Positions 50,837 to 60,176 are shown, counted from the stretch's first letter. The stretch is 64,000 bases of DNA from Microthrix sp041394405 (GCA_041394405.1 JAWKIF010000006.1:434001-498000), one strand, 5' to 3'. Notes: generated by a model from the letters alone, not told the origin. Numbers and translations are program-made.

Positions 50837-52780
50837 TCAGGCCGACGCCTTGGCCTTCTTGGCGGCCCGGGCGCGAACGGTGGGGTCCAGCTCCACCTTG
50901 CGCAGGCGGATGCTCTCGGGGGTCACCTCCACGCACTCGTCCTCGGCGATGAACTCCAGCGCCCGGTCGAGCCCCATGGGGGAGGGCGGCGTGATCTTCT
51001 CGGTGTTGTCCGACCCGGACGCCCGCATGTTCGTCTGCTTCTTCTCCTTGCAGATGTTGACGTCCATGTCGTCGGGGCGGCTGTTCTCGCCCACCACCAT
51101 GCCCTCGTACACCTCGATGCCGGGTGCCGTAAACAGCGCCGCCCGCTCCTGCAGGGCGATGATGGCGTTGGCGGTGGTGGGACCTCGTCGGTCCGCCACC
51201 AGCGAGCCGGTGCCTCGGCTGCGGATCGATCCTGCCCACTTCTCGTAGCCCTCGAAGACATGGTGCAGGATGCCGGTGCCCCGGGTCTCGGTGAGGAACC
51301 GGGTGCGGAACCCGATGAGCCCCCTGGCGGGAACGATCCACTCCTGGCGCACCCAACCACTATCGCCGTGGCTCACCTCGTTCATGCGGCCCCGCCGCTC
51401 GGAGAGCAGCTGGGTGACGGTGCCGGAGAACTCCGATGGCACATCGACGGTGAGGCGCTCGACCGGCTCGTGTCGGACGCCGTCGATCTCGCGCTCCAGC
51501 ACCTGGGGCTTGCCCACGGTCAGCTCGAATCCCTCGCGGCGCATGGCCTCGATCAGCACGGCGAGCTGCAGCTCGCCTCGGGCCTGCACCTCCCAGCTGT
51601 TGGGCCGGTCGGTGGGCAGCACGCGCAAGCTGACGTTGCCCAGCAGTTCGCTGTCGAGCCGGTTCTTCAGCAGGCGGGCGGTCAGCTTGGAGCCCTCCAA
51701 CCCGGCCATCGGCGAGGTGTTGATGCCGATGGTCATCGACAGGCTGGGCTCGTCGACCGTGATGGCGGGCAGCGGGCGCGGATCGTCGGGATCGGCCAGG
51801 GTGTCGCCCAGGTTGATGTCCTCGATGCCCGACACGGCCACCAGCTCCCCGGGCCCCGCCGAGTCCACCTCGACGCGTTCGTGGTTCTCGGTGACGTAGA
51901 CCACGCCGGTTCGGGCCGCCGCAATGGTGCCGTCGGCCTTGCACCAAGCCACGGGCTGGTTCTTGGCGATGGTGCCCGAGACCACGCGGCACATGGCCAG
52001 CCGGCCCACGAATGGGTTGGAGTCGAGGTTGGTCACCCAGGCCCGCAGTGGCGCGTCCGGGTCGTGGCTGGGCGGAGGCAGATGATCCACCAGCGTGCGA
52101 ACCAGCGGCTCCAGGTTGGCCTCCTGGGACTCCGGGTCCAGCGAGGCGGTGCCCGCCTTGGCATTGGTGTAGACGATGGGGAACTCAAGGTGGTGCAGGC
52201 CGGCCTCCAGGTCCAGAAACAGCTCCTCCACCTCCGAGACCACCTCGGCCACGCGGGCGTCGGGCCGATCCACCTTGTTGACCACCACCACGGCGGGCAG
52301 GTCCAACTCCAGCGCCTTGCGCAGCACGAAGCGGGTCTGGGGAAGCGGGCCCTCGCTGCTGTCCACCAACAACAGCACGCCGTCAACCATGGTGAGGGCG
52401 CGTTCCACCTCGCCGCCGAAGTCGGCGTGGCCCGGCGTGTCCACGATGTTCAACTTCACCTCGCCCGTCGTGCCGCCTCCGTGTTCGGCGCTCAGCGGCC
52501 ACCGCACGGCGGTGTTCTTGGCCAGGATGGTGATGCCCCGCTCGCGTTCCTGGTCCATCGAGTCCATCACCCGGGTGGCGTGACCCTCGGCGTCGTCGGT
52601 GGGGTCGGGCGGATGATGGGCGCCCATGGCACCGGCCTGATTCAAGAGTGCGTCCACCAGCGTGGTCTTTCCGTGATCGACGTGGGCCACTATGGCCACG
52701 TTGCGGAAGCCTTCGACGGGCACGGAGCGCTCAGTGACGTCGTCGATGCTGGGGATGGCAGGGGAGGTGGACGTTGGCAC
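50837..52780 (-). CDS. typA: Translational GTPase TypA/BipA
   Basis: The 647-residue ribosome-associated GTPase is needed for ribosome assembly and stress adaptation. It has G1 AHVDHGKTT, G2/switch RERGITILAKNTAV, G3 DTPGHADFGGEVERAL and G4 NKVDRPDAR. An EF-Tu-like domain II follows, then EF-G-like domains (ERLTVDVPSEFSGTVTQLLS) and the TypA-specific C-terminal domain with GRTDDMDVN-like sequence here read as NSRPDDMDVNICKEKKQTNM. The length is typical. Upstream nucS-typA spacing is 62 bp. The 5' flank (52781-53018) holds a hairpin but no gene. Confidence 0.96.
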   Translation of the reverse strand: MPTSTSPAIPSIDDVTERSVPVEGFRNVAIVAHVDHGKTTLVDALLNQAGAMGAHHPPDPTDDAEGHATRVMDSMDQERERGITILAKNTAVRWPLSAEHGGGTTGEVKLNIVDTPGHADFGGEVERALTMVDGVLLLVDSSEGPLPQTRFVLRKALELDLPAVVVVNKVDRPDARVAEVVSEVEELFLDLEAGLHHLEFPIVYTNAKAGTASLDPESQEANLEPLVRTLVDHLPPPSHDPDAPLRAWVTNLDSNPFVGRLAMCRVVSGTIAKNQPVAWCKADGTIAAARTGVVYVTENHERVEVDSAGPGELVAVSGIEDINLGDTLADPDDPRPLPAITVDEPSLSMTIGINTSPMAGLEGSKLTARLLKNRLDSELLGNVSLRVLPTDRPNSWEVQARGELQLAVLIEAMRREGFELTVGKPQVLEREIDGVRHEPVERLTVDVPSEFSGTVTQLLSERRGRMNEVSHGDSGWVRQEWIVPARGLIGFRTRFLTETRGTGILHHVFEGYEKWAGSIRSRGTGSLVADRRGPTTANAIIALQERAALFTAPGIEVYEGMVVGENSRPDDMDVNICKEKKQTNMRASGSDNTEKITPPSPMGLDRALEFIAEDECVEVTPESIRLRKVELDPTVRARAAKKAKASA

Positions 52781-52942
52781 GGTGTCTCGACTTGGAGTTG
52801 GACGTCGCTGGCCGGAAGCTGCGCGCCGGAGACGGTTTGGTCGATCCGTGAAGTGCGGCGCGCGCGACGTGGGTTTTGGGGGTTGTCCAGCCTACCCGCT
52901 GCCCGCCCAGGTCCCGTGGCGCCGCTGTTGCGGCGGCACATC

Positions 52943-52964
52943 GGCGCCGACCCTCTCCGGCGCC
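52943..52964 (-). terminator. Hairpin downstream of the DUF418-like gene
   Basis: GGCGCCG / CGGCGCC form a 7-bp stem with an 8-nt loop, 54 bp past the acyltransferase-like stop on the minus strand and before typA. It has no T-run. The 238-bp interval otherwise shows no coding signal. Confidence 0.35.
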
Positions 52965-53018
52965 TCTCGCCGTTGGCGCGGCCGGAAGGCGCGGAGCGGC
53001 CCCTGACGTCGGCGTCGC

Positions 53019-54131
53019 TCAGCCGGCCACCCGCCGCATGACCCATTCCAGGGGGCCGCGCCGGTGGTGGCGGCGCCAGGCCCACGCGAACGCGATGGCC
53101 AACGCGCTGAAGGCCAGGGCGGTGCCAACCGCCCAGGCCAGGGTCTGATCCTCCAACCGGCCGAAGCCGTCGAGGATGACCATGCCAACCACGACGTGAG
53201 CCACATAGATCGTGAGTGCCAGCTGCCCGGTAGCGACGAGCGGTTCGGTGGCCTTGGCCGACATCCGGTCGCCCAGCCAGATCGAGCCGACGATGACCAA
53301 CACCGCGGTGGCAGCGCCGGCGGCGAGGTAGAGCGGCAGGGGAGGGATCGGCTCCACGGAGAAGAGCCAGCGCCAGCTCTGTGCGTTCAGGTCATCGAGG
53401 TTGGAACCCTTGGGGCCAAGCACCACCCAGGCGGCGGCCTCGGTGACAAGCACCACGATCGCGGCGCGGATCGCCAGGATGCGCCGCCAGCCCGGATCAC
53501 GCAGGTCGGTCCGGCCCAGCCACATGCCGAACAGGTAGAACGCCACCCACGGGATCACCGGGTGGAACCCGTCCAGGAACAGGTTCCGCAGGAAGCCGAT
53601 TGGCGTGGCGATACCCCGGTAGGAGTAGTCGCCAAGGTCCCAGTTGGCGAACGGGTCGAAGGCGACGATGAAGACCAGTGCCGCTGCGATCACTCCGCCC
53701 GCCAGGCCGATGAGGCGGCGGCTTGGGGCGAACAGCACGACGCCACCGATCGCCAGGTAGATCCCGTAGTAGTGCAGGATGTCCGCCGGCCAGACCGTGT
53801 AGAAGGCCCAGCCGAGGACGAAGAGGAAGACGGCTCGTTTGGCCAGCGTGAATTGTGCGGTCTTCCGGGCCTCGGGGTCGTCGCCTGCGCGGGCCCGGGC
53901 CGAACCCAGGCTGGCGCCGATTCCGGCGAGGATCACGAAGGTGGCGGCGGCACGGCCATCGAAGAGGGCGGCCAACGTTCGCAGCCAAGGTGGCCCGTCG
54001 CCCTCTGCGCCCATCGTGATTTTGAAGTTCACGACCACCATGCCGACGATGGCAAACGCGCGGGCGATGTCGAGCCCGACGATGCGCTCTGTTGAGCGCA
54101 GCTTGGGGCGTGCCGTTTCGGTCGACGTCAC
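53019..54131 (-). CDS. DUF418/heparan-alpha-glucosaminide acetyltransferase-like membrane protein
   Basis: The 370-residue protein has about ten membrane helices. It starts with RIVGLDIARAFAIVGMVVVN, the hallmark N-terminal helix of the DUF1624/DUF418 (YeiB-like) transmembrane acyltransferase superfamily, followed by DILHYYGIYLAIGG and the C-terminal LVATGQLALTIYVAHVVVG. These proteins are thought to move acetyl or other acyl groups across the membrane onto glycans. The target is unknown. It lies just downstream of the coiled-coil gene on the same strand (30 bp). Confidence 0.85.
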   Translation of the reverse strand: MTSTETARPKLRSTERIVGLDIARAFAIVGMVVVNFKITMGAEGDGPPWLRTLAALFDGRAAATFVILAGIGASLGSARARAGDDPEARKTAQFTLAKRAVFLFVLGWAFYTVWPADILHYYGIYLAIGGVVLFAPSRRLIGLAGGVIAAALVFIVAFDPFANWDLGDYSYRGIATPIGFLRNLFLDGFHPVIPWVAFYLFGMWLGRTDLRDPGWRRILAIRAAIVVLVTEAAAWVVLGPKGSNLDDLNAQSWRWLFSVEPIPPLPLYLAAGAATAVLVIVGSIWLGDRMSAKATEPLVATGQLALTIYVAHVVVGMVILDGFGRLEDQTLAWAVGTALAFSALAIAFAWAWRRHHRRGPLEWVMRRVAG

Positions 54132-54161
54132 CGGATGACACTACTGCCAGTGAACTTCCCT

Positions 54162-54815
54162 CTAGAAGAAGGCCTGCGATCCGATGATGGCAGCGCACAC
54201 AACGAGCAGACCGCCGTACATCTTGTGGGTGAGGGCCTTGATCTCGGCGCGGAGTTCGGCGATGTCGCCCTTGAGCTCGGCGCGGAGGTCGGAGATGTCG
54301 CCCTTGAGTTCGGTGCGCAGGCCGGTGAATCCGGCTTCCAGCCCGGAGATGTCGCCCTTGAGCTCGGCGCGGAGTTCGGCGATGTCGCCCTTGAGCTCGG
54401 TGCGGAGTTCGGCGATGTCGCCCTTGAGCTCGGCGCGGAGGTCGGAGATGTCGCCCTTGAGCTCGGCGCGGAGTTCGGCGATGTCGCCCTTGAGCTCGGC
54501 GCGGAGTTCGGTGATCTCTTCGCGCAGCGCTTGGTCACCGATCCGCATCTCCGCCCGAAGGTCGTCTCGTAGGCCGTTGAACTGCTCGGACATGTGGAGC
54601 ACGAGGCGTGCTTCGGTTTCCGCGAGTTCGCTTCGGACGCCGCCGATGTCGAGCTGGGCTTCGGAGATACGCGCGTCGATGTAGTGCTTGGAGGCGGGCT
54701 CGTCGCTTTCGCGGATGGCGAAGTTGGCCAGCAAGTTGTTGAGCGCCTTCTCGTCGGAAATGACTTGGGAGAGCCCGTCGTAGACGAGCCTCCGGTCTCT
54801 GTCGGTGAGGATCAT
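54162..54815 (-). CDS. Hendecad-repeat coiled-coil protein with C-terminal membrane anchor
   Basis: The 217-residue protein is predicted to be almost wholly helical. After an N-terminal domain (ILTDRDRRLVYDGLSQVISD), residues about 115-200 consist of eight copies of an 11-residue unit of the type ELRAELKGDIA. One seven-residue insertion (in ISGLEAGFTGL-RTELKGD) shifts the phase. Eleven-residue periodicity favours a right-handed or straight coiled coil. The C-terminus is a membrane helix (YGGLLVVCAAIIGSQAFF). This architecture recalls the DUF1640/CCDC90-like group, but I do not assert homology. I chose the ATG at 54815; a TTG lies nine codons upstream. Function is unknown. Confidence 0.8.
   Translation of the reverse strand: MILTDRDRRLVYDGLSQVISDEKALNNLLANFAIRESDEPASKHYIDARISEAQLDIGGVRSELAETEARLVLHMSEQFNGLRDDLRAEMRIGDQALREEITELRAELKGDIAELRAELKGDISDLRAELKGDIAELRTELKGDIAELRAELKGDISGLEAGFTGLRTELKGDISDLRAELKGDIAELRAEIKALTHKMYGGLLVVCAAIIGSQAFF
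54238..54516. repeat. 33-bp coding tandem repeat array
   Basis: About eight 33-bp units (plus-strand core TTGAGCTCGGCGCGGAGTTC) are nearly identical in DNA sequence. One 54-bp degenerate unit interrupts them near 54307-54345. They encode the hendecads of the coiled-coil gene. The high DNA identity points to recent unit duplication or homogenisation. Confidence 0.88.
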
Positions 54816-54911
54816 GGTGTTCGCCTGCGCATCCGAGGTCAAGGGTTCTGCGTCAGACGAACGTAGCGCCGTGGGTGGATGAGGGGGATGGGTCCCAGTC
54901 CCCGGGGGTGC

Positions 54912-56228
54912 CTACCCGTCGGCGCCCTTGGAGGTTCGCAACTCGTTGAACGGCAGGGTCTTGTCGTTGCGGGGCTCTGATGGAAGCCCGAGCACCCGTT
55001 CGCCGATGATGTTGCGCTGGATCTGGTCGGTGCCGCCGTAGATGGCCGGGCCAGGGGCGAAGAGCACCATCTCGGTGATGGCTCCGTCGTGAGGGGCGGA
55101 CTCGCCGGCGAGTTGGCCGGCGGGGCCCAATATGCGGGGTCCCAGGTTGATGATGGCCCGCATCATGTCGCTCATCATCAGCTTCGACAGGTTGGGCAGG
55201 CCGGGAATCTCCAGCCCGATGGCCTTGGCGGCCTTCGCCCGCTTGTTGGTCATCTTGGCTAGTTCCACCAGGGTGTGGAGCCGCATCAGGTCGTCGCGCA
55301 GCACCGGATCGTGAACTGCGGCGCCACTGGCGGCGGCCATCTTGAGGATGGCGCCGGCGCCGCCGCCCGCCATGGCGTTGCCGGAACCGGATCGATCGCC
55401 CAGCACGAAGTCGCCGACGCGGCGCTCGAGATGCCCGTGGACGGTGCCGGGCACGGCCGAACTGGTGGCGCCGGTGCCGCCGGCGCCCAGGCCCGCCCGC
55501 TCGAACATGAGGGTGGTGTTGCCCACCGCCCAGCCGTTGCCTTCGCCCCCGATGAGCGCGTCGTGAGCCACCCGCGCATCAGAGATGAAGACCTCGTTGA
55601 ACAGGGCCCTACCCGTCATCTCCTTGAGGGGGCGTACCTCGATGCCCGGCTGGTCCATCTCGATGGCGAAGTAGGAGATGCCCCGATGCTTGGGCACGGT
55701 CGGGTCGGTGCGGGCCATGAGCATGCCCAAATCGGCGATATGGCCGGCGGAGGTCCACACCTTCTGGCCGTTGATGATCCACTCGTCGCCGTCGCGCATG
55801 GCCGACGTGCGCATCCCCGCCAGGTCGGAGCCTGCCTCGGGCTCGCTGAACAGCTGGCACCACGCCTCGGACCCGTCCACGATCGACGGGATGTAGCGCT
55901 GCTTCTGCTCCTCGGAGCCCTGGGCGATGATGGTCGGCCCGGCCAACAGCAGCCCCAGGCCCCCTGGAGGCCCGATGGCACCGGCCTTGGAAATCTCCTC
56001 GGCCACCACGACGGCCTCTCCCCGAGACAGGTTGCGGCCGAACCACTCCTCGGGCCAGGCCGGCACCGCCCACCGGGCGTCGCGCAGCAGCTTCCACCAC
56101 TCGCCCACGGTCAGTTCCGGATCCCAGTTCTGGGTGACCCAGGAGGACACCTCGGCGCGCAACTCGGCGTTGTCGCGCTTGGCGGAGGTGGGCTCGTCGG
56201 TGGCGGTGTCGGAGGTCGCTGCGCTCAT
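54912..56228 (-). CDS. Acyl-CoA dehydrogenase family protein
   Basis: The 438-residue flavoenzyme has the acyl-CoA dehydrogenase pattern: N-terminal helical domain (RWAVPAWPEEWFGRNLS), middle beta domain (QLFSEPEAGSDLAGMRTSAM, the FAD/substrate segment, and WIINGQKVWTSAGHIADLGM) and C-terminal helical domain ending AIYGGTDQIQRNIIGERVLG. The usual catalytic Glu is not evident at the standard site, as in FadE subfamilies that form heterotetramers with a partner. The 5' flank carries a TGAC-GTCA dyad. It may act in fatty-acid or sterol side-chain oxidation. Confidence 0.92.
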   Translation of the reverse strand: MSAATSDTATDEPTSAKRDNAELRAEVSSWVTQNWDPELTVGEWWKLLRDARWAVPAWPEEWFGRNLSRGEAVVVAEEISKAGAIGPPGGLGLLLAGPTIIAQGSEEQKQRYIPSIVDGSEAWCQLFSEPEAGSDLAGMRTSAMRDGDEWIINGQKVWTSAGHIADLGMLMARTDPTVPKHRGISYFAIEMDQPGIEVRPLKEMTGRALFNEVFISDARVAHDALIGGEGNGWAVGNTTLMFERAGLGAGGTGATSSAVPGTVHGHLERRVGDFVLGDRSGSGNAMAGGGAGAILKMAAASGAAVHDPVLRDDLMRLHTLVELAKMTNKRAKAAKAIGLEIPGLPNLSKLMMSDMMRAIINLGPRILGPAGQLAGESAPHDGAITEMVLFAPGPAIYGGTDQIQRNIIGERVLGLPSEPRNDKTLPFNELRTSKGADG

Positions 56229-56262
56229 GGGCGGATGCTAACCCCCAGCGTTCGGCCAAACC

Positions 56263-56276
56263 TGACTGAGCGGTCA
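56263..56276. promoter_or_regulatory. Candidate TetR-type operator before the acyl-CoA dehydrogenase gene
   Basis: TGACTGAGCGGTCA is an imperfect dyad with 4-bp outer arms, 35 bp upstream of the acyl-CoA dehydrogenase start and 60 bp from the divergent DUF445 gene. Dyads of this kind are bound by TetR-family regulators of lipid genes in actinobacteria. The match is short and unproven. Confidence 0.3.
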
Positions 56277-56336
56277 AGTGAGGGCCGCCGTCGCTCGCCC
56301 GGACTGGGAGCGAGCGGTGCGCGGTAGCTTCTCGAA

Positions 56337-57689
56337 GTGACCCCGCACGCCCAGCCAGCTCACGCGAACGGGCCGCACGCTTCGTCGCCGGGTGACGCCG
56401 ACGGGTCACGACCGCTGCGGGGTAGCCCCGTTCCGATGCCGATCGACGGCGACGAACGCGAGCGGCGACGGGCGCTCCGGCGCATGAAGGGAACCGCCGT
56501 CGGCCTGCTGGTGTTCGCCACCGCCGTCTTCATCGCATGCGCCGCGGCGGGCGAGGGCGCCCCGGGGTGGGTGGGCTACGTGCGGGCGGCTGCCGAAGCG
56601 GGCATGGTGGGCGGCCTGGCCGACTGGTTCGCCGTGACGGCGCTCTTCAAGCACCCCCTCGGCATCCCCATCCCGCACACCGCGATCATTCAGAAGCGCA
56701 AGGACGACATCGGCCGCGGCCTGGGCGCGTTTGTGTCGGATTACTTCCTGACGGCAGAGGCCATTGGCGAGCGGCTCAGCGAGGCGCAGGTGGCGTCGCG
56801 CCTCGGCTCCTGGATGGCCGAGCCCGAGCATGCCCAGCGCCTGGCCGGCCAGGTGTTGGGCGTGTCCGCGAGCGTGCTGGATGCCGTACGCGACGACGAG
56901 GTTCGCGACGCCATTGAGGAGGCCGTCACGCGGCGCCTGCGAACAACCTCCACCGGCCCGCTGGCCGGACGGGTGTTGGAGTTGGCCATCGCCGAGGGCC
57001 GCCACCGCGACCTGGCCTCGGTCATCCTGGCTCGGCTGCGCGAACTGCTGGAAGCCAACCGGGGCACCCTGCGAACCCGCATGGCCACGGAGTCTCCCTG
57101 GTGGGTGCCCGATCCGGTTGACGACGCGGTGTTCGAGCGACTGTTTGTGGCTGCCGACTCCTTCCTGGGCGACCTGGCGGCGGACCCAGACCACGAGTTG
57201 CGGCGATCGATCGACGTACGGGTCGAGCAGCTGGCCACCGACCTGGCCCACGATCCGGCCACGGGTGCCCGGGCCGATGAGCTGCGCGACGAGCTGCTGG
57301 ATCATCCCCAGCTGCGGGAGTGGACCAATTCGGTGTGGGCCGACCTGAAGGAACGCATCAAGGCCGCTGCTGCGGACCCGGACCACGCCACCCTCGCACG
57401 GTTGGCGTCCACCATCGCCCAGTTCGGGCGGCGCCTGGCCGAGGACCCCGCGCTCAGCGCCAAGGTGGACGAGTGGGCGGCGTCGGTTGTGGGGGAGGTG
57501 GCCGAACAGTCGCGCACCGAGGTGGGGGCCTACATTGCCACCACGGTGCAGCGCTGGGACACCGCCGAGGCGGCCGATCGCATCGAGCTGCAGGTGGGCC
57601 GCGACCTTCAGTTCGTCCGCATCAACGGCACGGTGGTTGGCTCGCTCGCCGGCCTCGTCATCTACAGCATCGGTCAGCTGCTCGGCTGA
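56337..57689 (+). CDS. DUF445 domain membrane protein
   Basis: The 450-residue protein has a disordered N-terminus, one membrane helix (GLLVFATAVFIACAAAG), and then the DUF445 signature AAEAGMVGGLADWFAVTALF, followed by HPLGIPIPHTAIIQKRKDDI and GRGLGAFVSDYFLTAEAI. A long charged helical region leads to a second membrane helix at the C-terminus (VVGSLAGLVIYSIGQLLG). The GTG start gives MTPHAQPAH. Function of the family (YheB/YjiN-like) is unknown. It is divergent from the acyl-CoA dehydrogenase gene and convergent with the ABC1 kinase gene. Confidence 0.92.
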   Translation: MTPHAQPAHANGPHASSPGDADGSRPLRGSPVPMPIDGDERERRRALRRMKGTAVGLLVFATAVFIACAAAGEGAPGWVGYVRAAAEAGMVGGLADWFAVTALFKHPLGIPIPHTAIIQKRKDDIGRGLGAFVSDYFLTAEAIGERLSEAQVASRLGSWMAEPEHAQRLAGQVLGVSASVLDAVRDDEVRDAIEEAVTRRLRTTSTGPLAGRVLELAIAEGRHRDLASVILARLRELLEANRGTLRTRMATESPWWVPDPVDDAVFERLFVAADSFLGDLAADPDHELRRSIDVRVEQLATDLAHDPATGARADELRDELLDHPQLREWTNSVWADLKERIKAAAADPDHATLARLASTIAQFGRRLAEDPALSAKVDEWAASVVGEVAEQSRTEVGAYIATTVQRWDTAEAADRIELQVGRDLQFVRINGTVVGSLAGLVIYSIGQLLG

Positions 57690-57713
57690 GCCGTCGCTGG
57701 GGTGCCGAGCGGG

Positions 57714-59339
57714 CTATCGGCGGCCCATGCGGCTGCGGATCACCTCCCGGCGGCGCCGCAGTTCCTCGTGCGTGAGCGGATTCGCATCCTCCTCAGTCAT
57801 GCCGAAGGCGGCGCGAACGGCGGTCTCGTCGACGTCGATGGCCTGGCCGGGCGCCAGGCCGACCTGCGCGGCCAGGGCGTCGCCATGGCGGCCGGCCATG
57901 GATGCCCACAGGTGCATGATCTCGGCCATGATGTCCAGGTCGGGGGCCAACGTGGCGATGGCGCCGTCCAGGAACACCAGGTTCTTCACGTACAGCATGA
58001 GGATCTTGGGCAGGCGAGCGCCCATGCCCAGCAGCGCCTTGGTGATGCGCTGCAGCTCGGCCATCATCTCCTCTTGGGAGAGCTGGGTGGGGTCGATGAC
58101 CTCACCGTCCAACCGCAACTCCTCGATCACCCAGTCGAGGTCGACGTCGTCGGGCAGGGCGCCCAGGTCGCGGAAGGCCTCCAGCTGTCCCCGGATGTCT
58201 CCGGTTGCGCCCGTGATCATCATCTTGAGAAAGGCCAAGCGCTCCTTCTCGGTCATTCGGGCCGTGATGCCGAAGTCCAGCAGGGCGATGCGTCCATCCG
58301 CGAGCACGAACAGGTTGCCGCCGTGCAGGTCGCCGTGGAAGATGCCGTGCACCATGGCGCCCTCGGTGAATCCCACCATGCCGGTCCGGATCACGTCGTG
58401 GCCGTTGATCCCGCCGGCCACCATGCCCTCGATGTCCTCCCAGCCGTACCCCGAGAGCCGCTCCATCACTAGCACGCGTCGCGTGACCAGCTTGGGGTGT
58501 GGCCGGGCGACCACGAAGCCCCGCTGGTCGAGCTTGGCGAACACCTCGGCCACGTCCAGCATGTTCTCGGCCTCGAGACGGAAGTCGAGCTCCTCGGTGA
58601 TGGTTTCGGTGAACAGCTCCACCAGGGCCGGAGGGTTGGCCAACGCCGACACGGGGATGCGACCGACCAGGAAGGGCGCCAGCCACGCCATGACCTGGAG
58701 GTCGCGATACACCTGAGAGCGGATGGTGGGTCGCTGCACCTTGACCACCACCTCCTCTCCCGTATGCAGTTCGGCCACATGCACCTGGGCGATGGATGCG
58801 GCCGCCAGGGGCCTGCGATCGAACCGGGCAAACACCTCCTCCAGCGAACGACCCAGGTCGGCCTCGACCACCTCGCGCACGGTGTCGAAGTCCTCGGCGG
58901 GCACCTTGTCCCGCAGCAGCGAGAACTGGGCCACGAGTTCGTCGGGGAAGATTCCGGCGCCGGAGGAGATGATCTGACCCAACTTGATATAGGTGGGTCC
59001 CAGATCCTCGGCGGCCTGGCGAAGTCGCCGCGACAGGCCCTCCATGCGGCGACCGGTGTCGGCAGAGCGGCGTTCGCCGATGGCCCACCCGGCAAGCGCC
59101 CACAGCAACCGGCTGGACACCTTGACCAGCCGCCCCAGCGGTGGGATGCGCTTGGGCGTGGTGAGCCGGGGTACCTCCCGCGCCAGGGCGGTCCGCACAA
59201 CGCCAAGTCCGATGTCCCAGGACAGGTCGTCCCGATCGATCATCCACGGTCCGTCGTCGGTGAAGGCGAACCGTTCCACCTCGGGTGTGCGATCGAACGA
59301 AGCGGGATCTGGCGGGGAGGAGGGGGCTGGGGTGGCCAT
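57714..59339 (-). CDS. ABC1/UbiB (AarF) family atypical kinase
   Basis: The 541-residue protein has the UbiB-family KxGQ motif (GPTYIKLGQIISS), the Ala-rich nucleotide loop (AAASIAQVHVAELHTGEEVV), and the catalytic and metal-binding segments HGDLHGGNLFVLADGRIALLDFG. Family members are ATPases or small-molecule kinases supporting isoprenoid quinone biosynthesis or distribution; in menaquinone-only organisms the role is less clear. No C-terminal membrane helix is obvious. The ATG diverges from the CysQ-like gene with about 70 bp between. Confidence 0.92.
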   Translation of the reverse strand: MATPAPSSPPDPASFDRTPEVERFAFTDDGPWMIDRDDLSWDIGLGVVRTALAREVPRLTTPKRIPPLGRLVKVSSRLLWALAGWAIGERRSADTGRRMEGLSRRLRQAAEDLGPTYIKLGQIISSGAGIFPDELVAQFSLLRDKVPAEDFDTVREVVEADLGRSLEEVFARFDRRPLAAASIAQVHVAELHTGEEVVVKVQRPTIRSQVYRDLQVMAWLAPFLVGRIPVSALANPPALVELFTETITEELDFRLEAENMLDVAEVFAKLDQRGFVVARPHPKLVTRRVLVMERLSGYGWEDIEGMVAGGINGHDVIRTGMVGFTEGAMVHGIFHGDLHGGNLFVLADGRIALLDFGITARMTEKERLAFLKMMITGATGDIRGQLEAFRDLGALPDDVDLDWVIEELRLDGEVIDPTQLSQEEMMAELQRITKALLGMGARLPKILMLYVKNLVFLDGAIATLAPDLDIMAEIMHLWASMAGRHGDALAAQVGLAPGQAIDVDETAVRAAFGMTEEDANPLTHEELRRRREVIRSRMGRR

Positions 59340-59411
59340 GGCTCCATGATCGCCCGGGAGGCGTGGCCGGGGCGAGCGGGGCCCCTACAGTGCCCACCCG
59401 AGGAGGCGTCG

Positions 59412-60176
59412 ATGGCCGACAAGGAAGATCATGAGCTGGCCCACCGGCTGGCCGACGAGGCGGGGGTCATGCTGGTGGAGCTGCGTCGCCAACTCGCCCA
59501 GGAGGGGGCGTTCCCGGGCATGCTGAAGGCCCGGGGTGATCGAGCCGGCCACCTCATGCTGGTCGAGGCGCTCGCCAAGGAGCGGCCCGGCGACGCCGTG
59601 CTGTCGGAGGAAGGCCGTGACCACGTGGGCAGGCTGGATGCCGACCGGGTGTGGATCGTCGACCCGCTGGATGGAACCCGGGAGTATTCCGAGGTGCCGC
59701 GCAGCGACTGGGCCGTTCACGTCGCCCTCGTGGAGGACGGCGAACCCACGGCCGGGGCGGTGGCCCTGCCCGCCCTCGGCGTGACCTACTCAACCGCACA
59801 TCCCCCGGAGGTTGCCGAGGCCCCCAGCGAGCCGCCGCGGCTGGCCGTCTCCCGCTCGCGGCCGCTGCTGGAGGCCATGGCGCTGGCCGAGTCGCTGGAT
59901 GCCGACCTGGTGCCGATGGGCTCGGCCGGGGCGAAGTCGATGGCTGTGGCCACGGGCGTGGTGGACTGCTACCCCCACGCCGGCGGTCAGTACGAGTGGG
60001 ACAGCTGTGCGCCGGTGGCTGTCGCCAGGGCTGCCGGGTTGTGGTGCTCCCGCCTGGACGGCTCGCCGTTGCGCTACAACCGCCCCGATCCCTGGCTGCC
60101 CGATCTGTTGGTGTGCCACCCCGTCCTCGTGGAGCGGGTGGCGGCCACCCTGGCGCGGCTGGGCTGGAGCTCCTGA
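59412..60176 (+). CDS. cysQ: CysQ-like 3'(2'),5'-bisphosphate nucleotidase / inositol monophosphatase family
   Basis: The 254-residue Mg-dependent, Li-sensitive-type phosphatase has the motif WIVDPLDGTREYSE (metal-binding Asp residues, with Glu in LSEEG upstream) and the second motif GGQYEWDSCAPVAVARAAG. CysQ removes PAP made during sulfate assimilation; inositol or fructose bisphosphates are other possible substrates. The GTREYSE form, rather than GTxNF, favours CysQ. The ATG follows GAGGAGGCG at good spacing; the frame is open far upstream without meaning. Confidence 0.87.
   Translation: MADKEDHELAHRLADEAGVMLVELRRQLAQEGAFPGMLKARGDRAGHLMLVEALAKERPGDAVLSEEGRDHVGRLDADRVWIVDPLDGTREYSEVPRSDWAVHVALVEDGEPTAGAVALPALGVTYSTAHPPEVAEAPSEPPRLAVSRSRPLLEAMALAESLDADLVPMGSAGAKSMAVATGVVDCYPHAGGQYEWDSCAPVAVARAAGLWCSRLDGSPLRYNRPDPWLPDLLVCHPVLVERVAATLARLGWSS

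Noticed and set aside
52781..53018. A small gene between typA and the acyltransferase-like gene
   Set aside because: Short frames in this interval have no start with a ribosome-binding site and no recognisable product; only a hairpin is supported.
54238..54516. Possible CRISPR-like array of 33-bp repeats
   Set aside because: The repeats abut without spacers and encode an in-frame 11-residue coiled-coil unit; no cas genes.
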